Assembly: GCA_964620595.1 (NCBI GenBank)
Contig: CAZUHP010000005.1
Span: 44,891 to 108,890, forward strand
Reading direction: 5' to 3'
Source of the DNA: Desulfocarbo sp964620595
Lineage (GTDB): Bacteria; Desulfobacterota; Desulfarculia; Desulfarculales; Desulfarculaceae
DNA length: 64,000 nucleotides
Below are positions 7,958 to 15,736 of this stretch, piece after piece (within the stretch, counting starts at the first letter, position 1; every line of letters begins with the position of its first letter). The notes under the pieces are model-generated. The model ran no database searches and was not told the origin of the DNA. It worked only from the letters and a program-made list of their open reading frames with translations. The position numbers were made by a program, and so were the translations under genes.

Positions 7958-9130
7958 TCACCCGAGAAGCGCCCCGTAGATGAGCCCGGCGGCGGCCGAC
8001 ATGACCACGATGATCGAGCAGAACACCGCGGTCTTCTTCCAGCCCATCACCCCGCCGATGACCAGCATGTTGGGCAGGCTGAGGGCCGGGCCGGCCAGCA
8101 GGAGCGCCAGGGCCGGTCCCTTGCCCATGCCCGCGCCGATCAGCCCTTGCAGGATGGGTATCTCGGTGAGGGTGGCGAAGTACATGAAGGCGCCGGCCAC
8201 CGAGGCGAACAGGTTGGCCCCCAGGGAGTTGCCCCCCAGGGCGGACTGTATCCACGACTCGGGAATCAGGGCCGCGTGGCCGGGCCGGCCCAGCATGAAG
8301 CCCGCCACCAATACGCCCGCACCCAACAGGGGAAGAATCTGCTTCATGAAGCCCCAGGTGGACTGCACCCACTCCAGGCGTTCGTCCCGGCTGAACCAGG
8401 AGCGCAGGATCAGGGCCAGCACCACCAGCAGGCCGCCGGTGACCCACCACTTGGCCGCGAAGATCGCCTGCCACAGACCGGCCTCGCCCTGGGCCGGCCG
8501 GGCAAAGGCGGCAAAGACCAGGATCAGCACCAGCACCAGCATGAACAGGGCCTCCTGGCCCAAGCTGCGCCCTCCGTTCTCCTGGTCGGGCAGGTATATC
8601 TGGCCGGTGGCGCGCTCCGCGTCGTCCTTGCGGAAGATGAAGGCCATGAGAAGGCCGGTTATGACCGCAAAGAGAATGGCCCCGATGGCCCGCGCCAGGC
8701 CCAGCTCCCAGCCCAAGATGCGGGCGGTGAGCACGATGGCCAGCAGGTTGATGGCCGGGCCCGAATACAAGAAGGCCGTGGCCGGCCCGATGCCCGCACC
8801 GCGGGAGTAGATACCCGCAAAGAGCGGCAGCACCGTGCAGGAGCACACCGCCAGCACCGTGCCCGAAACCGAGGCCACCGAGTAGGAGAGTATCTTCCTG
8901 GCCTTGGCCCCGAAGTACTTGAGCACCGCTGCCTGGGACACGAAGACCGAGATGGCGCCGGCAATGAAAAAGGCCGGTATCAGGCAGGTGAGCACGTGCT
9001 GGCGCGCGTACTCCTGGAGCATCATGAAGGCCTCGAACCCGGAGCGGCGGATGATCTCGCTCTGCCAGGGCACATAGTAGGCCGCAGCGAACACCCCGAT
9101 CATGAGCAAGAGCTTGTAGCGTTCCTTCAT
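7958..9130 (-). CDS. Membrane permease, DUF318/ArsP-YraQ family
   Basis: 390-aa integral membrane protein with about eight to ten hydrophobic segments. The family signature occurs twice in degenerate form: VCSCTVLPLFAGIYSRGAG and ATLTEIPILQGLIGAG, each followed by a GPA(I/L)(N/S) loop (SGPAINLLA and LAGPALSLPN). The paired cysteines of CSC are conserved in this family, which includes the organoarsenical exporter ArsP and uncharacterised metal permeases. The start follows GAGGTG. It is controlled with the upstream ArsR gene and carries two CxxC thioredoxin-like proteins downstream. The substrate (arsenical, heavy metal or other) is unknown. Confidence 0.85.
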   Translation of the reverse strand: MKERYKLLLMIGVFAAAYYVPWQSEIIRRSGFEAFMMLQEYARQHVLTCLIPAFFIAGAISVFVSQAAVLKYFGAKARKILSYSVASVSGTVLAVCSCTVLPLFAGIYSRGAGIGPATAFLYSGPAINLLAIVLTARILGWELGLARAIGAILFAVITGLLMAFIFRKDDAERATGQIYLPDQENGGRSLGQEALFMLVLVLILVFAAFARPAQGEAGLWQAIFAAKWWVTGGLLVVLALILRSWFSRDERLEWVQSTWGFMKQILPLLGAGVLVAGFMLGRPGHAALIPESWIQSALGGNSLGANLFASVAGAFMYFATLTEIPILQGLIGAGMGKGPALALLLAGPALSLPNMLVIGGVMGWKKTAVFCSIIVVMSAAAGLIYGALLG

Positions 9131-9179
9131 GTGATCACCTCGTTTTCAGCACTTTGCCGCTGTTCTTACCCTAGCCGGG

Positions 9180-9220
9180 CGCTTGGCATTATTGGTCAAA
9201 CAGCCAAGCGTTTGCCCAAA
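9180..9220 (-). promoter_or_regulatory. Candidate second ArsR-family operator before the permease gene
   Basis: The 102-bp gap between arsR and the permease contains a perfect 8-bp inverted repeat, CGCTTGGC (9180-9187) with GCCAAGCG (9203-9210). Nested in it is TTGG-N8-CCAA (9192-9207), next to TTTGCCCAAA (9211-9220). Both the TTGG-N8-CCAA layout and the exact 10-mer TTTGCCCAAA occur again over the arsR promoter. The inverted repeat could alternatively be a weak terminator after arsR, but no T-run follows it directly on the minus strand. Confidence 0.5.
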
Positions 9221-9232
9221 AAAACCACCGCC

Positions 9233-9553
9233 TCATTTGGCCACCAGAATCTGCTGCTGCAGGTTGGCCTGCAAAACCGACTCCACGCAGCCGAAAAAAT
9301 CCATCACGCAGGGAGTGGCAAGCCGGTAGAAGACCTGGTTGCCCCGCCGCTCGTCCTGCACGATCCCCACCGACTTGAGCAAGGACAAGTGCTTGGACAC
9401 GGTGGAGATGTCCGCGCCCACCATGGCGGTCAGCTCGGCCACGCACTTTTCGCCCTTGGCCAGTTCCTCCACGATGAGCAGGCGGCTGGCATGCCCCAGG
9501 GCCTTCAGTATCTTGGCCCTGGCCTCCAGCCGGTTCATTCTGCGTGCGTCCAT
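9233..9553 (-). CDS. ArsR/SmtB family metalloregulator
   Basis: 106-aa winged-helix repressor. The DNA-binding core is ILKALGHASRLLIVEEL followed by VAELTAMVGADISTVSKHL. The typical metal motif position reads EKCVAEL, with one cysteine, and a second pair lies near the C-terminus (CVMDFFGC), so the effector may be a thiophilic ion; this is inference. The ATG at 9553 is used here; ATG 9538 is possible. It is first in a cassette with a permease and two thioredoxin-like proteins. Its own promoter carries an inverted repeat over the -10, fitting autorepression. Confidence 0.9.
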   Translation of the reverse strand: MDARRMNRLEARAKILKALGHASRLLIVEELAKGEKCVAELTAMVGADISTVSKHLSLLKSVGIVQDERRGNQVFYRLATPCVMDFFGCVESVLQANLQQQILVAK

Positions 9554-9571
9554 ATGCAGCGCTCCCGTCTA

Positions 9572-9589
9572 TTTGGTATTTTGCCCAAA
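9572..9589 (-). promoter_or_regulatory. Candidate ArsR operator over the arsR -10 box
   Basis: Inverted repeat TTTGG-N8-CCAAA lying 19-36 bp upstream of the arsR ATG and covering the predicted -10 element. It contains the 10-mer TTTGCCCAAA, which recurs exactly in the gap before the permease. Confidence 0.6.
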
Positions 9590-9606
9590 CTCCCCAGCAT
9601 TGTCAA
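9578..9606 (-). promoter_or_regulatory. Sigma-70-type promoter of the arsR cassette
   Basis: On the minus strand: -35 TTGACA (9601-9606, perfect), 17-bp spacer, -10 CAAAAT (9578-9583, four of six). It lies 25 bp upstream of the arsR ATG and is overlapped by the candidate operator. Confidence 0.65.
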
Positions 9607-9625
9607 TAGCCCCTCCCCATTTTCC

Positions 9626-10504
9626 CTACTCTATGTTCTGCACCTGCTCGCGCAGGCGCTCCAGCTCGGCCTTGATATCCACGCAGAGCTGGCTGGCCTT
9701 GGCGTCGGGCAGCTTGGAGGTCATGGTGTTGGCCTCGCGGTTGAGTTCCTGCAAAAGGAAATCCAGCTTGCGCCCCACCGGCTCGCTGGCCGCCAGGGCC
9801 GCCCGGAACTGCTCCAGATGGCTCTGGGCGCGCACCGCCTCCTCGGTCACGTCGCACTTGTCGGCCAGGATGGCCACCTCCATGGCCAGGCGCTGGGGGT
9901 CTGGCTCGGGGTCGGCCATGAGCTGGGCAATGCGCTCCTGGAGCTTGGCGCGGTAGTTTTCCACCACCAGGGGCGCCTGGGCCGCAGCCTGGGCAAAAAG
10001 CCGCTCCAACAGGTCCAGGCGCTCGGCCAGGTCCTTGGCCAGGTTGGCTCCCTCGGCGGCGCGCATGGTGTCCACCTGGTCCAGGGCCTGCTCCAAGGCG
10101 GGCTCCAGCTCGGACCAGAGCTGGTCCAGGTCGGGAGAGGCATCTTCCACCAGGATGAGGTCGCGGTTGGACAGAAAGGGTCCCAACCCAGGGTCGCTGC
10201 TGATCCCCAGTTCCTCTTGCAGCTCCTCGAACACCCGGCGGTACTCCTGCACCAGGGGCTTGTTCAGCACCAGCTTGGGAGGGGCCTCCACCGCGCCGAT
10301 GGCCTTTATGGACACGTTGATCCGCCCCCGGCTGAGCCGGGCGGCCAGGTACTTCTTGATGCGGTCCTCCAGCCCGGCCAGGCCCGGAGGCAGGCGGAAG
10401 TGGGGGTCCAGAAAACGGGAGTTGACGCAACGCAGCTCCACCACCCAGGCGCCGCCGCGGGACTGTACCTGGCCGCGGCCAAAGGCGGTCATGGACTTCA
10501 GCAA
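9626..10504 (-). CDS. yicC: YicC family endoribonuclease-like protein
   Basis: YicC/YloC family protein, about 292 aa. N-terminal hallmark KSMTAFGRG, then VELRCVNSRFLDPHFRLP; C-terminal family block VGRKLDFLLQELNREANTMTSK ends with a helix carrying KAELERLREQVQN. E. coli YicC has been reported to be an endoribonuclease; the role here is by homology. The start is probably TTG 10504, six bases after GGAGG, overlapping the stop of the DUF4416 gene (TTGCTGA). ATG 10492 in SMTAFG is an alternative. In many genomes yicC directly precedes remA-gmk, but here the arsR cassette lies between them. Confidence 0.88.
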   Translation of the reverse strand: MLKSMTAFGRGQVQSRGGAWVVELRCVNSRFLDPHFRLPPGLAGLEDRIKKYLAARLSRGRINVSIKAIGAVEAPPKLVLNKPLVQEYRRVFEELQEELGISSDPGLGPFLSNRDLILVEDASPDLDQLWSELEPALEQALDQVDTMRAAEGANLAKDLAERLDLLERLFAQAAAQAPLVVENYRAKLQERIAQLMADPEPDPQRLAMEVAILADKCDVTEEAVRAQSHLEQFRAALAASEPVGRKLDFLLQELNREANTMTSKLPDAKASQLCVDIKAELERLREQVQNIE

Positions 10505-11055
10505 GATTCTCCTCCAGGGGCCGCGGCTTGGGCCAGTTGCCACAGATGGCGGCGGCGCAGCGCGGCCAACAATGTCCTGAGTTCATCCCCGGCGTAGTCG
10601 GGATAGGTCCAGGACAGGGGATGAAACTGGTGGTGATGATACCACAGGGTGATTTCGGCATAGATGCCCGGAGCCAGGGCCAAGCGATGGCCGCGGTGCT
10701 TGCGGGTGGCCAGGGTCAGGGCGTCGGCGCTCAAGAGGCCGGGGTCGATGTTCACCCGGCGCTTACCTTCCCGGGCCAAGGCAGCCTCCACCTCCAGGCA
10801 GGCGGCCTTTATCTCCGCCAGCCGGTGGGGGGCCACCGGCTCCAGGAAGGCGGCCAACCGCCGGGTGAGGGGCCCGCCCATTTCGGGCTGGTAGTAGTCC
10901 GAGGGGAAGTCCAGGGGCTCCGACAGGTAGCAAAGAGGCCCGAACCGCGCGGCCAACTCCTCCACCGCCCGGCTGCGCGGAGCCTCGTCCACCGCCAAGA
11001 GGCTCACCACCAGCATGGCCGGCGGCGCGGGTCTGCTGCTCGCGGCCTGAGGCAA
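10498..11055 (-). CDS. DUF4416 family protein
   Basis: 185 aa. The block LCYLSEPLDFPSDYYQPEMG and, near the C-terminus, GIYAEITLWYHHHQFHPLSWTYPDY match what I know of DUF4416, a family of unknown function common in deltaproteobacteria and often next to yicC or the LPS genes. No signal peptide or membrane helix. Its stop overlaps the yicC start, and it begins 21 bp after ugd ends, so it is probably co-transcribed with both. Confidence 0.78.
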   Translation of the reverse strand: MPQAASSRPAPPAMLVVSLLAVDEAPRSRAVEELAARFGPLCYLSEPLDFPSDYYQPEMGGPLTRRLAAFLEPVAPHRLAEIKAACLEVEAALAREGKRRVNIDPGLLSADALTLATRKHRGHRLALAPGIYAEITLWYHHHQFHPLSWTYPDYAGDELRTLLAALRRRHLWQLAQAAAPGGESC

Positions 11056-11076
11056 GGAGGGCCTCCCCGGCCGGCT

Positions 11077-12387
11077 TCAGGAGGGCCGGCCCACGCTGTG
11101 ATAGTCCAGGCCCAGCTCGCGCATGCGCGCGGGCTTGTACACGTTGCGCAGGTCCACCACCACCTTGCCGGTCATGGCCTCCTGCACCCGGGCCCAGTCC
11201 AGGTTGCGGAATTGGTTCCACTCGGTGAGTATGACCAAAGCGTCGGCCCCTTCGCAGGTCTGGTAGGAATCAGCGCAATAGACCACCTCTGCCGGCAGCA
11301 GGGGCCTGGCCATGTCCATGCCCGCCGGGTCAAAGGCGCGCACCACGGCACCGGCCTTGATCAGCTCGGGAATGATGACCAGGGAAGGGGCGTCACGCAT
11401 ATCATCGGTGTTGGGCTTGAAGGTAAGCCCCAGGCAGGCGATGGTCTTGTCCGCCACCTCGCCGCCCAGCGCCTTCTTGATCTTTTCCACCATGACCAGG
11501 CGCTGCCGCCGGTTCACCTCCATCACCGCCTCCACGATGCGGAAGGTGTATCCCTTCTCCTTGGCCAGGCGGGCGATGGCCGCGGTGTCCTTGGGAAAAC
11601 AGGAGCCGCCGAAGCCCGGGCCGGCGTGCAGGAACTTGGGGCCGATGCGCCGGTCCAGGCCCATGCCCTTGGCCACCACGTTCACGTCCGCGCCCACCAA
11701 CTCGCAGATATTGGCCATCTCGTTGATGAAGCTGATCTTGGTGGCCAGAAAGGCGTTGGAAGCGTACTTGATCATCTCCGCGGTTTCCACGTTGGTGACG
11801 ACAAAGGGCGTCTCGATGAGATACAGCGGCGAGTAGAGGTCTTTCATGATGGCCTTGGCCTGGTCCGAGTCAGCGCCTATCACCACCCGGTTGGGCCGCA
11901 TGAAGTCTTCTATGGCCGAGCCTTCGCGCAGGAACTCGGGGTTGCTCACCACGTCGAAGTTGATGGGCTGCCGCTGATGCTCGCGGATGACCGCGGCCAC
12001 CTTCTGGCCGGTGCCCACCGGCACGGTGCTCTTGGTGACCACCACCTTGTAGTCGTCCATGTTCTCGCCGATGGCGCGGGCCACCTCCCAAACGTACTGG
12101 AGGTCGGCCGCGCCATCGTCCCCCTGGGGGGTGCCCACGGCGATGAACACCACCAGGGCCTGGGTCACCCCCTCCTTGATGTCGGTGGTGAAGTGCAGGC
12201 GCCCTTCCCGGGCGTTCTTCTTCACCATCTCCTCCAGGCCGGGCTCGTAGATGGGCACCTTGCCCTGCTTGAGCATCTCGATCTTGGTGGCGTCGTTGTC
12301 CATGCAGGTGACGTTGAGGCCCAGCTCGGCAAAGCAGGTCCCGGTGACCAGGCCGACGTAACCAACTCCCACTACGCAGATATTCAT
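11077..12387 (-). CDS. ugd: UDP-glucose 6-dehydrogenase
   Basis: Oxidises UDP-glucose to UDP-glucuronate with two NAD+, supplying uronic acid or aminoarabinose branches of envelope glycan synthesis. 436 aa. The N-terminal Rossmann motif is GVGYVGLVTGTCFAELG at the very start, which fixes ATG 12387. Next come TKSTVPVGTG and ATKISFINEMANICE. The active-site cysteine lies in GPGFGGSCFPKDT, and the C-terminal domain has CLGLTFKPNTDDMRDAPS. It lies at the end of the LPS supercluster. Two epimerases in the same cluster could use its product. Confidence 0.95.
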   Translation of the reverse strand: MNICVVGVGYVGLVTGTCFAELGLNVTCMDNDATKIEMLKQGKVPIYEPGLEEMVKKNAREGRLHFTTDIKEGVTQALVVFIAVGTPQGDDGAADLQYVWEVARAIGENMDDYKVVVTKSTVPVGTGQKVAAVIREHQRQPINFDVVSNPEFLREGSAIEDFMRPNRVVIGADSDQAKAIMKDLYSPLYLIETPFVVTNVETAEMIKYASNAFLATKISFINEMANICELVGADVNVVAKGMGLDRRIGPKFLHAGPGFGGSCFPKDTAAIARLAKEKGYTFRIVEAVMEVNRRQRLVMVEKIKKALGGEVADKTIACLGLTFKPNTDDMRDAPSLVIIPELIKAGAVVRAFDPAGMDMARPLLPAEVVYCADSYQTCEGADALVILTEWNQFRNLDWARVQEAMTGKVVVDLRNVYKPARMRELGLDYHSVGRPS

Positions 12388-12493
12388 TGCCTTTTGTAAC
12401 TCCCCTGGATGCACAGGCCATTTGCGGGCCTAGTCTATCAGTGGACCGCAAAGAGCGTCCACGGCTTTTTGCCGGCTGCGGGCCGCACTCGTC

Positions 12494-13759
12494 TCAGGCC
12501 GGGGACTGGGAGCGATGGCGTTGCCACCAGCGCCCGCCCAAGGCCAAGCCGGCCAGGAGCCAGAACAGAAAGCCGGAGTCGTTCACGAAAAAGTCGTCCG
12601 TGAGGTTACGCACCGAAAAGCCCACCACCATCACCGCAACCGCCGCGCCAAAGAGTGCCACCGTGTCCCTGGGGGGAGGCGGTCCATGGGGCCAGAGCAC
12701 CACCACCAGGGCCGTAAAGGCCCAAAGGATGGCGACGAGTCCCTGCACCCCCAGCTGCAAGGCCAGCTCGATGAACATGTTGTGGGAATGCCACAAGAGC
12801 GGCTGGTGGGTGGCGCGGAACTCGGGGTAGGCCTTGGAGAAGCTGTGGCGGCCCAGGCCGATGCCGGTAAAGGGGTGCCGGGCTATCTGGCCCAGGGAGT
12901 GGCGCCACACCGCGATCAGGTCGCCGGTAGTGCCGCCCACCTTGGCCGGGTCGCTCAGCAGCCGCTGCCAGTGCTCGCCGTGGCGCGAGCCGGGCACCGA
13001 GAACAGGGCCGCCACCAGCAGCAGGCACAGGCCACTGCCGACGAGCGCGGCGCGCAGCCGGCGGCGGGACATGAGCACCAGGCACAAGCCCAGCTCCAGC
13101 AGCATGCCCAGCCAACTGGCCCGGCTGAAGGTGAGGTAGCCCGACACCGCGGTCAGGGCGATGAGCGCCGTCCAGACCGGGCGCAGTCGCGGCTGGTCAA
13201 AGGCCCGGGGCGCCAGGAGCACAAAGGGCCAAATGGTGACCAGGTAGGTGCCAAAGCCTCCGTAGCCGTTGTGCAGGGAGCCGGCCCGCACGTAGTGATG
13301 CAGGAGGCTGCCGCCATCGGCCAGGAAAAAGACCACGGCGAACACCGCCATGATGCCCGCGCCCACCATGAGCGCCCCCCACACCTGGCGCAGATGTTCC
13401 TCGGCCCGGATGAAATGCACCCCGGTATAGAAGATGATGAGGCCCTTGAGCACCTCGGCGCGGAGTTCTTTCAAGGAGTAGGCCGGGTCCACCGCGGTGA
13501 GCAGGCTCAGGGCGGCGGTGAGGGCGTACAGGGCCAGAGGCCAGAGCAGCAGGGTGGGCCGCAGCTCGCGGTCGCCGCTCACCCACAGGTGCACCGCCAG
13601 GAAAAAGGCCGCGCCCACCATGGCGATCTCCCGGGCGGCGGTGATGGCCTCCATGGGCATGATGATGAGAAGCACCAGCAGGAAGATGCGGGCCGCGCGA
13701 AACCACAGACCACCCCCCAGGGCCTGGCGGGCGGCGTGGCTGGCGGGGACAGCGCTCAT
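12494..13759 (-). CDS. O-antigen ligase-like membrane protein (WaaL/Wzy fold)
   Basis: 421 aa with about ten to twelve hydrophobic helices. A large loop between late helices contains RHPFTGIGLGRHSF and HQPLLWHSHNMFIELALQLG, the Wzy_C/O-antigen ligase signature. It would join undecaprenyl-linked glycan to the lipid A core in the periplasm, or polymerise repeat units; these paralogous functions cannot be separated here. Its ATG overlaps the stop of the epimerase gene (ATGA). Being inside the core operon supports ligase. Confidence 0.82.
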   Translation of the reverse strand: MSAVPASHAARQALGGGLWFRAARIFLLVLLIIMPMEAITAAREIAMVGAAFFLAVHLWVSGDRELRPTLLLWPLALYALTAALSLLTAVDPAYSLKELRAEVLKGLIIFYTGVHFIRAEEHLRQVWGALMVGAGIMAVFAVVFFLADGGSLLHHYVRAGSLHNGYGGFGTYLVTIWPFVLLAPRAFDQPRLRPVWTALIALTAVSGYLTFSRASWLGMLLELGLCLVLMSRRRLRAALVGSGLCLLLVAALFSVPGSRHGEHWQRLLSDPAKVGGTTGDLIAVWRHSLGQIARHPFTGIGLGRHSFSKAYPEFRATHQPLLWHSHNMFIELALQLGVQGLVAILWAFTALVVVLWPHGPPPPRDTVALFGAAVAVMVVGFSVRNLTDDFFVNDSGFLFWLLAGLALGGRWWQRHRSQSPA

Positions 13760-14718
13760 GAGGACAGGTACTTCCCCTTCCGGGCCAGGTCCACCAGGCG
13801 GGCCAGCCCCTCCTCGAATCCCACTTCCACCTCATAGCCCAGCACCTCCCGCGCGCGGCTGAGGTCGGCCAGGCTGTAGCGCACGTCGCCGGTGCGCGGG
13901 GGCCCGAACTCGGGGTCGGCCTTCTTGCCGGTGAGCCCCTCCAGGACCTCCAACAGGCGCAGCAGGCTCTGGGACTCCCCCGAGGCCACGTTGAAGGCCT
14001 GGCCCGCCGCGCCGGGCGCGGTGCAGGCTGCCAGGTTGGCGGCCACCACGTTGTCCACATAGGTGAAGTCGCGGCTCTGCTTGCCGTCGCCGAACACGGT
14101 GGGTCTCTTGCCCTCCAGCATGGCGAAGATGAAGCGGGGTATGACCGCGGCATAGGCCGAATGGGGGTCCTGGCGCGGGCCGAACACGTTGAAGTAGCGC
14201 AGGCACACGGTTTCCAGGCCATACACCTTGTGGAACACCCGGCAGTAGTATTCCATGGCCACCTTGTTGGCCGCATAGGGGCTCATGGGCCGCAGGTCCA
14301 TGCCCTCGTGCTTGGGCGCGTCGGCAGGCTCCCGGTCGCCGTAGACCGAGGAACTGGAGGCGGTGACCACCCGCTTGACTCCTGCCTCCTTGGCCGCCAT
14401 CAGCACGTTCAGCCCGCCGTTCACGTTCACGTCGTGGGAGAGCAGGGGGTCTTCCACCGAGCGCTGCACGCTGGGCCGGGCGGCCTGGTGGAGCACGAAA
14501 TCCACCCCCTGCATCGCCCGGCGGCAGGCCGCGGGGTCGCGCATGTCGTCCTCAATGAAGGTGAGCCGGCCCGGGCCCTTTTCCGCGGGCACCAGGTTTT
14601 CGCGCTTGCCGGTGGCCAGGTTGTCCAGCACCACCACTTCCTCGCCGCGCTTGACCAGGGTTTCGGCCAGGTGGGAGCCGATGAAGCCGGCTCCCCCGGT
14701 GATCAGGTATCTTGCCAT
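13756..14718 (-). CDS. NAD-dependent sugar-nucleotide epimerase (UDP-GlcNAc/UDP-Glc 4-epimerase type)
   Basis: 320-aa extended short-chain dehydrogenase. ATG 14718 is placed directly before YLITGGAGFIGSHLAETL (NAD site). Catalytic SSSSVYG and YAANK are present. NVFGPRQDPHSAYAAVIPRF resembles the WbpP-type subgroup that acts on N-acetylated UDP-hexosamines, but substrate assignment is inference. It is flanked by rfaE1 upstream (4 bp apart) and the O-antigen ligase-like gene downstream (4-bp overlap). Confidence 0.87.
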   Translation of the reverse strand: MARYLITGGAGFIGSHLAETLVKRGEEVVVLDNLATGKRENLVPAEKGPGRLTFIEDDMRDPAACRRAMQGVDFVLHQAARPSVQRSVEDPLLSHDVNVNGGLNVLMAAKEAGVKRVVTASSSSVYGDREPADAPKHEGMDLRPMSPYAANKVAMEYYCRVFHKVYGLETVCLRYFNVFGPRQDPHSAYAAVIPRFIFAMLEGKRPTVFGDGKQSRDFTYVDNVVAANLAACTAPGAAGQAFNVASGESQSLLRLLEVLEGLTGKKADPEFGPPRTGDVRYSLADLSRAREVLGYEVEVGFEEGLARLVDLARKGKYLSS

Positions 14719-14722
14719 GCGT

Positions 14723-15736
14723 TTAGTTTCCTCTGGCCAAAAGTTGGGCGCCCTGTTCCAGGGCCTGGATGAGCCGACCGGCGGTGACCGCAGAGGTGCC
14801 CACCTCGCCCACCACCACGCCGGCGGCAAAGTTGGCCAACAGCGCCGCCTCCTCGGGCGCCAAACCGGCCACCAGCCCCAGAGTGAGGGTGCTGATCACG
14901 GTATCGCCGGCGCCGGTCACGTCGAACACTCGCTTGGCCGTGGTGGGTATGTGGCTCTGGCCCCGCTCGCTGAAAAGGGTCATACCCCGTTCACCCTGGG
15001 TGATCAGCACGCACTCGAAGCCGTAGTCCTCGCGCAGCTTCTGGCCAGCCAGGCGCACGTACTCGGGGTCGTCGGTGTGGATGCCGGCCGCGGCGGCGGC
15101 CTCCAGGTGGTTGGGAGTGACGATGGTGGCCCCCCGGTAGAGCGGCATGTTGGGCACCTTGGGGTCCACGGCCCACAGCTTGCCCTGGGCCGCGGCCAGG
15201 TGCTTGAGGCGGCCGGTAACCGTGCCGGTGATCACACCCTTGGCGTAGTCGCTGATGATGACCGCATCCACCTGGGGAACCTGCGCCTCCAGGTAGTCCA
15301 GGATGGCGGCGGTGTCCTGGGGACCGGCCGGCTGGCGATTCTCCCGGTCCACCCGCACCACCTGCTGGCTCTGGGCCACCACCCTGGTCTTCACCGTGGT
15401 GGGGCGATCAGGGCTCTGCACCAGGCCGCGGTCAGACACCTCCAAATCGTCCAGCAGCTCGCGCACCTGCCGGCCGGGCTGGTCGTCCCCCACCAGGCCG
15501 CATATCTGGGCGTGGCCGCCCAGGGCGATGAGGTTGTGCAGCACGTTGGCCGCGCCGCCCAGCATGTAGGTTTCGCTTTCCACCTCCACCACCGGCACCG
15601 GGGCCTCGGGGGAGATGCGGCGCACCGCCCCCCAGATGAAGCGGTCCAGCATGACATCACCCAGGACCAGGATGCGGGCCTGGGAAAAGGTGCCCACCGC
15701 TTGGCGCAGGCGCTCCAGGTTTATATCCAGCTTCAT
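14723..15736 (-). CDS. rfaE1: D-glycero-beta-D-manno-heptose-7-phosphate kinase
   Basis: PfkB/ribokinase-family kinase, 337 aa, corresponding to the N-terminal half of E. coli HldE; no nucleotidyltransferase domain is fused. Motifs: ILVLGDVMLDRFIWGAVRRI at the start, EAPVPVVEVE, MLGGAANVLHNL, and the catalytic anion hole FDVTGAGDTVISTL. It phosphorylates heptose-7-P at C1 for ADP-heptose synthesis. GmhB, the next phosphatase of this route, is encoded at 24613-25185. gmhA, rfaE2 and hldD are not in the window. Overlaps the upstream GT9 stop by 4 bp. Confidence 0.93.
   Translation of the reverse strand: MKLDINLERLRQAVGTFSQARILVLGDVMLDRFIWGAVRRISPEAPVPVVEVESETYMLGGAANVLHNLIALGGHAQICGLVGDDQPGRQVRELLDDLEVSDRGLVQSPDRPTTVKTRVVAQSQQVVRVDRENRQPAGPQDTAAILDYLEAQVPQVDAVIISDYAKGVITGTVTGRLKHLAAAQGKLWAVDPKVPNMPLYRGATIVTPNHLEAAAAAGIHTDDPEYVRLAGQKLREDYGFECVLITQGERGMTLFSERGQSHIPTTAKRVFDVTGAGDTVISTLTLGLVAGLAPEEAALLANFAAGVVVGEVGTSAVTAGRLIQALEQGAQLLARGN

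Noticed and set aside
7763..10597. Long plus-strand open frame (about 944 codons)
   Set aside because: Antisense to the arsR cassette and yicC; repetitive Gln/His/Gly content.
12440..12470. Short inverted repeat GTGGAC/GTCCAC between the O-antigen ligase-like gene and ugd
   Set aside because: Six-bp stem with a ten-base loop and no T-run; too weak to call.
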